Shown here in pieces: positions 8,879 through 15,848 of a stretch of DNA of 45,120 nt. The notes under the pieces are model-generated. The model saw only the letters and a program-made list of their open reading frames with translations, made no database searches and had not been told where the DNA came from. Position 1 is the first letter of the stretch. Every line of letters starts with the position of its first letter. The position numbers and the translations under genes are program-made. This DNA comes from Bacteroidaceae bacterium (GTDB lineage Bacteria > Bacteroidota > Bacteroidia > Bacteroidales > Bacteroidaceae), in the NCBI GenBank assembly GCA_017559845.1, contig JAFYQQ010000012.1, positions 1 through 45,120 on the forward strand, read 5' to 3'.

Positions 8879-9418
8879 CTACCCCGCCAATCCGCCTTCG
8901 TCATCATTCTCCTCTCCCCCGTTGTCAGGGTTTGTGGGAGGTGTTACAGGTTCTTCACCTTCATCTTCGGGGTCTTCCACCTTGCCCCCATCATCGCTTG
9001 TAACGCGCTTCACCACGTTTCCGTCTTTGTCATAGCAAGTGATGCTGATGTTCGTCTCCTCCAGTTCCTGCTTGATTTCGCTGCTCGGAGTGAAAATGAC
9101 CTTGCGGCAGGTTATCAACTCCTTACCGACGTCCTCAACGTCCTGAACAGTGGTGGCGTTCACGCCATAGCGCATTGTACCCAAACCGGGCAAACTGACA
9201 ATATGGCCTTCGGTTGACCACGCTTTCACCACATCGGCAATCACACCCCAAGATGCACGCAACATGCTTTTGTTGATTCCGCTTCGTGCGGAAGCCTCCT
9301 CAATCACCTTGGAAGAAGACAGACTGTTGTAGTTTTCAACAGCCATCTGATAACGGTAAGTGTCCTTGTACTTACCCACGGTTTGCTTTCTCTGCACCGC
9401 CTTGATTCTAATACCCAT
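8879..9418 (-). CDS. HU-like (IHF-subclass) DNA-binding protein with acidic tail
   Basis: A 179-residue nucleoid-type protein. Residues about 1-125 match the Bacteroidetes HU-related family (VQRKQTVGKYKDTYRYQMAVENYNS type opening, SLPGLGTMRYGV in the core). Residues about 145-179 are an acidic, Pro- and Gly-rich low-complexity tail (EDPEDEGEEP...GGEENDDEGG), commonly seen in these proteins. It would bind and bend DNA. It is divergent from the HTH gene at 9818. In other Bacteroidales such HU-like genes often sit with DUF4248, VirE-N/DUF3987 and amidase genes in accessory clusters (recalled, not checked). The start at 9418 gives a leader of about 110 bases from the predicted promoter. Confidence 0.85.
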   Translation of the reverse strand: MGIRIKAVQRKQTVGKYKDTYRYQMAVENYNSLSSSKVIEEASARSGINKSMLRASWGVIADVVKAWSTEGHIVSLPGLGTMRYGVNATTVQDVEDVGKELITCRKVIFTPSSEIKQELEETNISITCYDKDGNVVKRVTSDDGGKVEDPEDEGEEPVTPPTNPDNGGEENDDEGGLAG

Positions 9419-9817
9419 TCTTGTTCCTTTCTTTTAAAAATTTATACTACTCTCTCTAACGGTTTGGATTCTGCATGACAGTTGTCGCTCACGTGCGCGA
9501 AAGTTGTCTCGCAAACCCCTACTCTTTTTATCAACACAAAGATACAACATTCCAAAAGATGGTTGCGAAATAATGCGAATTATGGGTTTAACGCATTGAA
9601 AAACACATGGTTTTGCGTCTGCTTGTTTGCACTCACACATACACAAGGAAATCGGTTCTCTGAGAAAGTTCCTTCAACGCCCCGACAATACTTCTCCCCA
9701 TTGTGGAACGAGTGCGGATAATGAATTTGTTTCATAGTGAAACAAAATGGCTGTTGGTAATTATTCCCTCTTGACTTATTTGAGGTAATATTGCAGAAAA
9801 TTTAAATATCATTAATT
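9419..9817. other. 399-bp divergent intergenic region with one promoter and one operator-like palindrome
   Basis: On the minus strand TATCTTTG (complement of 9537-9544) is a good -7 box for the HU-like gene; the -33 element is poor. Next to the HTH gene is a perfect 9-bp inverted repeat at 9726-9746. The short ORFs here overlap on both strands and have no family-like sequence, so I see no gene. Confidence 0.6.
9726..9746. promoter_or_regulatory. Operator-like palindrome upstream of HTH gene
   Basis: TTTGTTTCA-TAG-TGAAACAAA, a perfect 9-bp inverted repeat with a 3-base centre, 72 bases before the start of the double-HTH protein at 9818. A symmetric site of this size fits a dimeric HTH regulator. 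Self-regulation is inference. Confidence 0.5.
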
Positions 9818-10573
9818 ATGAAGTTAAAAACTAGTTTATTGAACAGTTTGAATAACAAAAACGGAGAAGTAAAGGCAATGGCTTTGTTGTTGTTCTGTAA
9901 AAACAGGTACACATCCTCAACCGTCAAGGATTATTCCTACAACAAACTGCACCTGTGTACGGGGTTACACGTGAACACCATCCAGGAGCGCATCAAAACG
10001 CTGAAAAATATGCACCTGATGGAAGAGCGAAACAACCATCTCACCTTCTTGTCGGTATCAAGCCACAACAACAAGCTCAACGTTGAGATACCTTGCGAGG
10101 ATATGGAAGTGAAGGAAATAGAAATGGCACTCCACGCCATGCGCTTTATGGAGATTCAAAAGAATAAGGACTTTGCCAAACAGACGATTAATCTTGCATA
10201 CAATCCTTCCAAATACGAAAAATTGGAAAATGTTAAAGCGGCAAGGAAAAAATGTAAGTTATACGGCTACAACCAAACCTATACCGAATACGGACTTGCC
10301 TACAAAACCATAGCAAAAAAACTTGGAGTCAGCATGCAAAAGGCGATGGACGTGGTAAACTATGCCATTTCTAAAGGTTGGGTGCTGAAGGAAAAGCACC
10401 AAATACAGCAAAATATCGCTGGAATAGGCATAACCTCCAAACATGCAGATGACCTTATTGAGAAAAAGTTCCATTTTATCACAAAGGACAATTGTTACAG
10501 AGTCATGGCTAATACCTATATCCTACAAGACATCCATAACACCTCTAATGCTACTGGTATTATTAGATTCTAA
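9818..10573 (+). CDS. Double helix-turn-helix protein, 251 aa
   Basis: Unknown protein with two segments that read as helix-turn-helix units: LCTGLHVNTIQERIKTL at about 46-63 followed by a wing-like turn (MEERNNHLTFLSV), and YKTIAKKLGVSMQKAMDVV at about 161-179. It is rich in Lys and Asn and has no signal peptide. Proteins with paired winged helices of this kind are either regulators or plasmid/phage replication initiators; I cannot tell which. The gene starts at the only good ATG after an A+T-rich leader and is followed 28 bases later by the DUF4248 gene, so the two form an operon divergent from the HU-like gene. Probably mobile-element derived. Confidence 0.7.
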   Translation: MKLKTSLLNSLNNKNGEVKAMALLLFCKNRYTSSTVKDYSYNKLHLCTGLHVNTIQERIKTLKNMHLMEERNNHLTFLSVSSHNNKLNVEIPCEDMEVKEIEMALHAMRFMEIQKNKDFAKQTINLAYNPSKYEKLENVKAARKKCKLYGYNQTYTEYGLAYKTIAKKLGVSMQKAMDVVNYAISKGWVLKEKHQIQQNIAGIGITSKHADDLIEKKFHFITKDNCYRVMANTYILQDIHNTSNATGIIRF

Positions 10574-10601
10574 AAAGTGAACACACAACAAAAAAAAGGA
10601 T

Positions 10602-10853
10602 ATGCGTAACAATAAAAAAGAAATAAAGGAAAGAAAAAGACCCAAGAGCCGAATCCGCAACCAGTTTGGCAACCTTGCCATGCGTTACTATCCCGGACGC
10701 GCGTACAAGACCGCCATACGAGCCTTCCGTAAAGAGATAGCCGAAACCCGCGGACTTCTGCAAGCGCTAACGGACACAGGGTACAAACCCCACCAACGCC
10801 GCCTCTCGCCACGTCAGATGCAAATCATCGAGGATTTCCTTGGCGAACCATAG
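10602..10853 (+). CDS. DUF4248 domain protein
   Basis: A basic 83-residue protein. Its core (LAMRYYPGRAYKTAIRAFRK...) and the closing block HQRRLSPRQMQIIEDFLGEP match the Bacteroidales DUF4248 family, small HTH-like proteins of unknown role found with VirE-type, HU-like and amidase genes in accessory regions. The first 20 residues are almost all Lys and Arg (KKEIKERKRPKSRIRN), pointing to nucleic acid binding. A ribosome-binding site AAAGGAT precedes the ATG at 10602. It is the second gene of an operon with the double-HTH protein. Family call is from memory of the C-terminal signature. Confidence 0.7.
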   Translation: MRNNKKEIKERKRPKSRIRNQFGNLAMRYYPGRAYKTAIRAFRKEIAETRGLLQALTDTGYKPHQRRLSPRQMQIIEDFLGEP

Positions 10854-10903
10854 CGGTGGAGAATAAAAACTATCAATTGAATCATTTTTTGCTGCATAGT
10901 TGC

Positions 10904-10933
10904 TTGTTGTACGCAAAAGTTTTACTAACTTTG
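10904..10933 (+). promoter_or_regulatory. Promoter for structured leader / lipoprotein-helicase operon
   Basis: TTG at 10904-10906 and TAACTTTG at 10926-10933 with 19 bases between, a close match to the Bacteroidetes consensus. Transcription from about 10940 would cover the structured region 10992-11131 before reaching the lipoprotein start at 11195. Confidence 0.75.
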
Positions 10934-10991
10934 TGTCGTGCTTCAACAATTGTGGCACATAAATAATTTTATTGCTCATTTTCCACTCGAA

Positions 10992-11131
10992 TCACCACCT
11001 CGAAAAAAGAAAGCGAGCCAATATGACAACTAACACACGGTGAGGTTTGCGCTTAGGCGTAGACTCACCCATAGTGTGTTAGGGTTTGTGGTGAACCTGA
11101 GTGGATTATGGTGACGGTCTACGCTTTCTTT
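10992..11131 (+). ncRNA. Candidate structured RNA or leader regulatory element (unidentified)
   Basis: The 341-base gap between the DUF4248 and lipoprotein genes holds a dense set of inverted repeats. A three-part hairpin at 11030-11082 pairs CTAACACAC with GTGTGTTAG (9 bp), GGTGAG with CTCACC (6 bp) and TGCGC with GCGTA (5 bp, one wobble) around loop TTAG. An outer 10-bp stem joins AAAGAAAGCG (11006-11015) to CGCTTTCTTT (11122-11131). TCACCAC (10992-10998) can pair with GTGGTGA (11088-11094), crossing the outer stem as a pseudoknot. GCGTAGAC (11057-11064) can alternatively pair with GTCTACGC (11117-11124), which would break both the hairpin and the outer stem. It could be an sRNA, a leader switch, or a DNA recombination/transfer site. 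No named RNA family is recognised. Confidence 0.5.
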
Positions 11132-11194
11132 ATGCGTGGATGCGTAATATGTACAAATAGGACATTAATAAATAAATAATTAATACAATATAAT

Positions 11195-12001
11195 ATGATG
11201 ACTTATAAAAAATTACTCTTTGCTCTGATTAGTACAGCAAGCATTGCATTTACTTCTTGTTCAAGCGACAACGAAGAGATGACAACCAACGAACCTCAAA
11301 TGGTGAATGTCAAACTAGATTTCACATTTGAGCAAAGCGGAGACATGACTCGTGCCAATGGTGCAGAAACGTATGCAGCCTTTTATGAGAAGTACATTAA
11401 AACAAAAAAACTAACACCCAAGAATTACTCACTGTCGTTTATTAACAAGGCAACAGGCCAAGAAATTTTAAGTAAAAAAGGTATGTGGGAAAAAAAGGAA
11501 GGAATTCAGCTTCCTGAGGGAAAATATATAATAAGTGGAATATCGCACCCCATTGAAAAATATTCGGATGCACCTTCCGACAGTGTATATATGAGTTTTT
11601 ATGAAGAAGTAGAAATCACCCAAAATACGTATGAAATTACTTTGTCGGCCAAGTATGCATCATTTTTGCTTTTGTTTGATGTGAATAACATTCGTAACAT
11701 ATTACTGGCAGATGAATATAATACCGCATTCCCTGAAGACAACAAAATGTATAAGAAACTAACCAAGGACGACAATTGCTACTGGCTTTTCATGGTTAAC
11801 AATTGGTACGGCCGTTATACTGCAAATTATGGTGCCACATACTCTTATGATTATTACTCGTTTGTCGTTCAATTGATGAATGAAAATACTGCAAAATTTG
11901 AACTTTCTTCAAAGTCTTTCGACCGGGGTAAATATTACTTCTATCAGTACAATGATATAAGTACCTCATATAATATTCCCGAAATGCAACCCGGAAATTA
12001 A
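11195..12001 (+). CDS. Putative outer-membrane lipoprotein, 268 aa
   Basis: A lipoprotein with signal peptide MMTYKKLLFALISTASIAFTSC; Cys22 is the predicted lipidated residue, followed by SSDNEE, an acidic stretch of the sort that directs Bacteroidetes lipoproteins to the cell surface. The mature part is beta-rich with many Tyr and Asn (TYSYDYYSFVVQL, YYFYQYNDIS) and resembles the short FimB/Mfa2-like or DUF4493-like surface lipoproteins, but I cannot assign a family firmly. It lies 12 bases before a helicase gene with which it is probably co-transcribed, an unusual pairing. Codons are noticeably more A+T-rich than in the housekeeping genes on either side, a sign of transfer. Confidence 0.7.
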   Translation: MMTYKKLLFALISTASIAFTSCSSDNEEMTTNEPQMVNVKLDFTFEQSGDMTRANGAETYAAFYEKYIKTKKLTPKNYSLSFINKATGQEILSKKGMWEKKEGIQLPEGKYIISGISHPIEKYSDAPSDSVYMSFYEEVEITQNTYEITLSAKYASFLLLFDVNNIRNILLADEYNTAFPEDNKMYKKLTKDDNCYWLFMVNNWYGRYTANYGATYSYDYYSFVVQLMNENTAKFELSSKSFDRGKYYFYQYNDISTSYNIPEMQPGN

Positions 12002-12013
12002 AGAAAGAATACC

Positions 12014-13771
12014 ATGAAAAACACCACTTGCGATTTATACAAGGAAACTGCTCTGCTGCTGTGCCATCAATTTGAAATTTCCACTCAGCTTATAAATGAG
12101 TTGATGGCCGACTTTCATCTAAATTCAGCAATAGAAATCCTTGGAGAACACACAAACAAGGTTGAAAAAATGGCATTCCTGCTCCGTGCAAAGGAACAGG
12201 AATGCTTCAGTGCAAGCAGGCATGATTCTGTTGTTAAATTGCGAAAAAAGATTATCCAAAAATGGGATGAAGAAAAAATAAATTCTGCATTTGACAAATA
12301 TTGTCATTCATCGGGTAAAACCTTAAATCACAAAGCACGGAAACTCTCAGAGATGCGCTGGTCTTGTGGAAAAGCATGGGCGCATATGTTTATGGAGTAT
12401 TCAGGGATTGACAATTATTTTGCCGGTAAACGTATCAATAACGAAAAGAAAAACCAATTTGAGGACATTTTGCCATTTATAAAACTTCCCGAACTTGTAG
12501 AATACCAAATCAAACTGAAAGAAGCGCTGATAAAAGTAATAAAAGAGAAGGGTAACGAAGCCAAATGTCTTTTAAGCCTTCCTACTGGAGGTGGAAAAAC
12601 ACGCGTTGCGGTTGAAGCATATATTGAATATCTTCGCCCAAGATTTGCCGAAGGAAAATATCTGATTTGGATAGCACAAAGCGAAGAATTATGCGAACAG
12701 GCAATAAAGACATTCCAAGATATGTGGAAGAACAAGGAATTCACAGAATGCCTGCGCATATATCGCCTTTTCGGCTCTCATAACATGGATGTTGACAGTA
12801 TGATTGGTGGTGTGGTAGTGTGCAGCATTAATAAGTTGTACAACAATATAAAAGAGAGTCAAGAAGGTCATGCTTGTCATTACATGATTCAGAACTGCAG
12901 CACCTGTATCATTGATGAGGCACACCGCGCTGTTACAAAAATGTACAATAAATTCTATGACTACAGCCAAACAGTAAGAGGCGAGCAAATGTTTCCAATA
13001 TGCGGACTTACTGCTACCCCAGGACGCAATAATGATACATTGTCATTGACAAGTCATTTCTTGTACAGATTATTCACTCCTGAAGTGCCATCCCAATTTA
13101 AGGAAAATCCCATATTATATTTCAGAAAAGAAAAATATCTAGCCCTTCCATATCATGTTGAAATTGCAACAGGTCAAGCTTTTGTGTTTTCTGATGAAGA
13201 CGGAGAAAAGATAGAAACAGAATGGAAAAAACTGAAAGTTGGTGAAAAGACCTCTCCCGAACTCCAAGAATTAATGCAAGAGCTTATAGGTGACGGATGC
13301 AAAAAATTAGCAGATAACGTAAAAAGAAACAAGATAATACTTGACACATTGTTATCTCTTCCAGATAATGCAAAAGTGCTTGTATATGCTTGTACAGTTG
13401 CACACGCAGAACTGATAAACAGTCTGCTTATAGCAAAGGGCAGAAAATCGGCAGTTATCACTGGTAATACGCCAAGATACAAACGTCATGCTTATATTGA
13501 TAAGTTTAAAAGCGATGAATTGCAATTCATCATTAACCATAGTGTGCTGACAACAGGTTTTGATGCGCCCAAGACAGATCACATCGTGCTGTGTCGTCCA
13601 ACATTCAGTGACATATTATATGAACAGATTGTTGGTCGTGGTTTACGAGGCCCCCGATTTGGTGGTACTGAGACCTGTAAAATAATAGATTTCTGCGACA
13701 CTTGTGAACGGTTTGGAGACCAACAATCCTATAAGAGGTTTGAGACTTTTTGGTTCCAAACTTCCGACTAG
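12014..13771 (+). CDS. Superfamily 2 DEAD/DEAH-type helicase, 585 aa
   Basis: A cytoplasmic SF2 helicase/translocase of the ResIII-like type. Motif I LPTGGGKT at about 189-196, motif II DEAH at about 300, motif III TATPGR at about 333, and helicase C motifs GFDAPKTDHIVLC (about 515) and QIVGRGLRGP (about 538, motif VI) are all present, so it should be an active ATPase. The first about 150 residues are helical and match nothing I know. There is no nuclease, methylase or protease module in the protein or beside it. It follows the lipoprotein gene by 12 bases, ends 40 bases before a terminator, and is A+T-rich like its partner. A role in phage defence or element maintenance is possible but unproven. 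Confidence 0.85.
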   Translation: MKNTTCDLYKETALLLCHQFEISTQLINELMADFHLNSAIEILGEHTNKVEKMAFLLRAKEQECFSASRHDSVVKLRKKIIQKWDEEKINSAFDKYCHSSGKTLNHKARKLSEMRWSCGKAWAHMFMEYSGIDNYFAGKRINNEKKNQFEDILPFIKLPELVEYQIKLKEALIKVIKEKGNEAKCLLSLPTGGGKTRVAVEAYIEYLRPRFAEGKYLIWIAQSEELCEQAIKTFQDMWKNKEFTECLRIYRLFGSHNMDVDSMIGGVVVCSINKLYNNIKESQEGHACHYMIQNCSTCIIDEAHRAVTKMYNKFYDYSQTVRGEQMFPICGLTATPGRNNDTLSLTSHFLYRLFTPEVPSQFKENPILYFRKEKYLALPYHVEIATGQAFVFSDEDGEKIETEWKKLKVGEKTSPELQELMQELIGDGCKKLADNVKRNKIILDTLLSLPDNAKVLVYACTVAHAELINSLLIAKGRKSAVITGNTPRYKRHAYIDKFKSDELQFIINHSVLTTGFDAPKTDHIVLCRPTFSDILYEQIVGRGLRGPRFGGTETCKIIDFCDTCERFGDQQSYKRFETFWFQTSD

Positions 13772-13811
13772 CCAAAGTCTACTTTAGGATTTGATGGAAG
13801 TAAAATACATT

Positions 13812-13850
13812 AAAAGGCACAGATTCCTGTTTTTGGGTCTGTGCTTTTCT
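13812..13850 (+). terminator. Terminator after helicase gene
   Basis: GCACAGA (13817-13823) pairs with TCTGTGC (13838-13844), extended by AAAA/TTTT on the outside, then a T-rich stretch. Confidence 0.8.
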
Positions 13851-13882
13851 ATTTGTAAGACAATCTTTTATTGGTGTTCAGT

Positions 13883-13936
13883 ATGAATACCGCGATTGAG
13901 ACCTATCATTGTGACCTTTTTTGTTTTTATCGGACA
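13883..13936 (+). repeat. Direct repeat, left copy (about 54 bp)
   Basis: Runs from ATGAATACCGCGATTGAG to ATCGGACA and recurs in the same orientation at 15103-15155 with only a few differences in the T-rich middle. The left copy sits inside a 9-bp inverted repeat, TATTGGTGT (13869-13877) / ACACCAATA (13934-13942). It looks like the end of an insertion element or recombination scar, but no transposase is present and I cannot name the element. From 13943 to 14197 I see no gene; 14035-14054 holds a GGACG..CGTCC palindrome and 14067-14085 a short run of CTCATTGCTCA-type units. Confidence 0.75.
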
Positions 13937-14197
13937 CCAATAGTTTAATATTTGGCGTTATGTCTCAAGCGAATCTCACGAAATATAAGAAGCATTGGTG
14001 GGATTGGCGGGATTTGCGTGAGGGAAATGTCTTAGGACGCTGCACGCAACGTCCCTACCCCCTCATTGCTCACCGCTCAAAATGTTTCTTTTGTCGAAAC
14101 AAAAATGAAAACGTAAAACATTTTTGGTGTTTACTGATAATAGCCATAAGAGGTCAAAAACGAACAAAAACGCGTCAAAATGGGCTTCTGAAAGTGC

Positions 14198-14295
14198 CCA
14201 ACTGGAAAAAAATAATTTTCCAACTGAGAAAAAATATTTTTCCAACAGGGAAATAAAATTTTCCCAACTGGCCGTTTCCGACTTTCCAACTGGTG
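14198..14295 (+). repeat. 22-bp tandem repeat array, 4.5 units
   Basis: Units begin CCAACTGG or close variants at 14198, 14220, 14242, 14264 and 14286, exactly 22 bases apart. The remainder of each unit is A+T-rich (AAAAAAATAATTTT type) except in the fourth, which has diverged. The spacing is kept although sequence has drifted, and the array lies 150 bp from a different 23-bp array. Confidence 0.85.
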
Positions 14296-14451
14296 TTACG
14301 TCAAATTGTTGCTTTGTAAAGTTTTTTTGTGTTGATGATTCTATGGGGAAAGGATACGAATAACCATGCATGAAGACCATTCGAAATGTCGCAGAAACTT
14401 TGCGTTGAATTCCTTACCGCCAATGAAAGCAAATGTGTGTATAACAATATG

Positions 14452-14641
14452 CCGAACAAAACGAGCACAAACCACCGAACGGTTAAACGCCAACATACCG
14501 AATGATTATTCCACAACTTACCGAATAAAAACACCACAAACCACCGAATAAAAACACCACAACTTACCGAATAAAAACAGCACAAACCACCGAATAAAAA
14601 CACCACAACTTACCGAATAAAAACAGCACAAATCACCGAAT
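14452..14641 (+). repeat. 23-bp tandem repeat array, 8 units plus start of a ninth
   Basis: Eight units of exactly 23 bp start at 14452 and every 23 bases to 14613; CCGAAT at 14636 opens a ninth. Consensus begins CCGAATAAAAACACCACAA and ends alternately in CCA and TTA, so the right half is really a 46-bp double unit. The first three units have drifted, the last five are nearly identical, which points to growth from the right-hand end. No spacers, so not CRISPR. The last unit runs straight into the ATPase remnant. Confidence 0.9.
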
Positions 14642-14941
14642 TTCCGCCAATTTGTTTGGTTATTTGAAATACAAACGAATGATTTGACTATTGATGATAT
14701 CACATATTTAACCTGTCGTGGAGGATGGCCATGGGCTACATTAATTTCTAAAGAAGTTAAACTTGGAGGTAAGGACCTCATAGATGAAGGTGCTGCAAAC
14801 ATGCTAAAACTCTCACAAAGGATTGATACAGATAAAATGCCATCCCCATCCTTTATGGCTGTAATCATAGGAGTAGGAAACTATGCATACCAAAGAGAAG
14901 ATGGTGTATATGTTATTCCTATCGGATGTCTTAAAGATTAA
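14636..14941 (+). pseudogene. Remnant of an AAA ATPase (DUF4143-type) with internal deletion
   Basis: The frame through 14636-14941 joins two separated parts of a Bacteroidetes AAA ATPase with DUF4143 domain: NDLTIDDITYLTCRGGWPWA, from the mid region, and VKLGGKDLIDEGAANMLKLS...GVYVIPIGCLKD, the family's C-terminus. In complete relatives these are more than a hundred residues apart, so the middle has been lost, as has the whole P-loop half upstream, which is replaced by the 23-bp repeat array. The join is in frame near TLISKEVKL. There is no plausible start codon or ribosome-binding site. Such ATPases are common in accessory DNA. Homology is from memory of the C-terminal signature. Confidence 0.7.
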
Positions 14942-14948
14942 AACAATC

Positions 14949-14989
14949 AAGAGCCTATCTGTCCAATGGTGCAAGATTGGCTCTTTTTA
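14949..14989 (+). terminator. Terminator after ATPase remnant
   Basis: AAGAGCC (14949-14955) / GGCTCTT (14979-14985) stem followed by TTTTT; it remains from the intact gene. From 14990 to 15102 nothing else is visible. Confidence 0.65.
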
Positions 14990-15102
14990 CAAATCTACTT
15001 TAAAAATTCATGCAGTGTTTCAAAGAAAACATTTCACCAGACAGCCGTTCATTTCCTTTTCAGAAGGGGGCTTGTAGTTCAAAAAAAAGAAATCTCAACC
15101 GC

Positions 15103-15155
15103 ATGAATACCGCGATTGAGACCTATCATTGTGACCTTTTGTGTTTTATCGGACA
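15103..15155 (+). repeat. Direct repeat, right copy (53 bp)
   Basis: Same orientation as 13883-13936. The two copies bracket about 1.2 kb holding both tandem arrays and the ATPase remnant. Here CTCAACCGC just upstream (15094-15102) and GCGATTGAG within the repeat (15112-15120) form an additional near-perfect 9-bp inverted repeat. Confidence 0.75.
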
Positions 15156-15194
15156 GCTATATTAAATTTATAATGTAAGGATAGTTATGGGGGA

Positions 15195-15500
15195 TTAGTC
15201 TTCAATCATTCGTTTCTTCAAATCCATTCGCTGATGTAGGATTCTAATGATAAGAATTTCGTCATCATGCAGTATCTGATAAAAGATAATGTGCTTATTG
15301 GCCCTGTAACCACGCAGTCCTTCAGTTATCTCATCATATTTGAATCCGTACAGCCAAGGATTTTCTACAATCTTTTGACAAGACTCTATAAGCATGTTGT
15401 AATACATGTCTGCCTGTCGTTCAGACCACGTTTCAAAGGTATAATTCCAAATATTCGAAAGGTCTTCTACCGCTTTATTGGTAAAATGATATTTAGCCAT
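15195..15500 (-). CDS. parE: ParE family toxin
   Basis: A 101-residue RelE/ParE-fold toxin. It opens [21 protein letters not shown] and contains the family's mid helix ([20 protein letters not shown]), the [23 protein letters not shown] strand pair and the terminal [14 protein letters not shown] block, all intact. ParE toxins act on DNA gyrase, unlike the ribosome-dependent RelE group; the ParD-type partner supports ParE. It overlaps the 3' end of the antitoxin gene by 8 bases, the usual arrangement. The pair sits at the right edge of the A+T-rich island, beside the right direct repeat, and may stabilise that island. Confidence 0.9.
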   Translation of the reverse strand: MAKYHFTNKAVEDLSNIWNYTFETWSERQADMYYNMLIESCQKIVENPWLYGFKYDEITEGLRGYRANKHIIFYQILHDDEILIIRILHQRMDLKKRMIED

Positions 15501-15738
15501 TTGAGCGTTTTTCCTTTAATGACTTCAAATGTTCCTGAGAATTGAATTCTATAGCGAGGCCACTATTCATACCATCTGCAATTGCCATTCTTAGTTCTTG
15601 AAGTTGACTCTCGTTTTCCTCCAAGAGGCGCAATCCCGCACGAATAACCTCACTGGCATTATTATAACGCCCTTGTTCTACTTTCGTTCTAACGAAATTC
15701 TCGAAATAAGTTCCGAGAGCAACCGATGTTGTTTTCAT
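15493..15738 (-). CDS. parD: ParD family antitoxin
   Basis: An 81-residue ribbon-helix-helix antitoxin. The N-terminal DNA-binding part reads [23 protein letters not shown], followed by the ParD signature [17 protein letters not shown] (about 27-43); the C-terminal half, which wraps the toxin, ends SLKEKRSNG. First gene of the toxin-antitoxin operon. Its start at 15738 lies about 12 bases from the predicted transcription start. ParD dimers repress their own promoter, and a near-symmetric A+T-rich stretch adjoins the -7 box. Confidence 0.92.
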   Translation of the reverse strand: MKTTSVALGTYFENFVRTKVEQGRYNNASEVIRAGLRLLEENESQLQELRMAIADGMNSGLAIEFNSQEHLKSLKEKRSNG

Positions 15739-15755
15739 ATCTCTTTAATTTTTCA

Positions 15756-15777
15756 CAAAGTTACCAATATTTGATAA
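15756..15777 (-). promoter_or_regulatory. parDE promoter and operator-like site
   Basis: TAACTTTG on the minus strand (complement of 15756-15763) is a consensus -7 box; the -33 box is weak. Bases 15761-15777 (TTACCAATATTTGATAA) are nearly symmetric and would suit ParD binding. Inference. Confidence 0.5.
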
Positions 15778-15848
15778 CATGGCGAAATTTCTGCCATAAA
15801 TATTGTGGAAATGATAAGAGGTTTTCACTAGACAGCCATAGTTTTGTA

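Noticed and set aside
11030..11082. Integron attC-like site (CTAACACAC...GTGTGTTAG with inner stems)
   Set aside because: The core sites do not match RYYYAAC/GTTRRRY, the single-side bulge is 4 bases, there is only one copy and no integrase. Treated as a structured RNA candidate.
14452..14641. CRISPR array
   Set aside because: Units are contiguous with no unique spacers, and no cas gene is present.
14301..14868. Minus-strand reading frames of about 100-116 codons over the 23-bp array
   Set aside because: They consist of translated repeat (FGGLCCFYSVSCG type). The repeat unit lacks stops in all three frames of that strand, so openness carries no coding signal.
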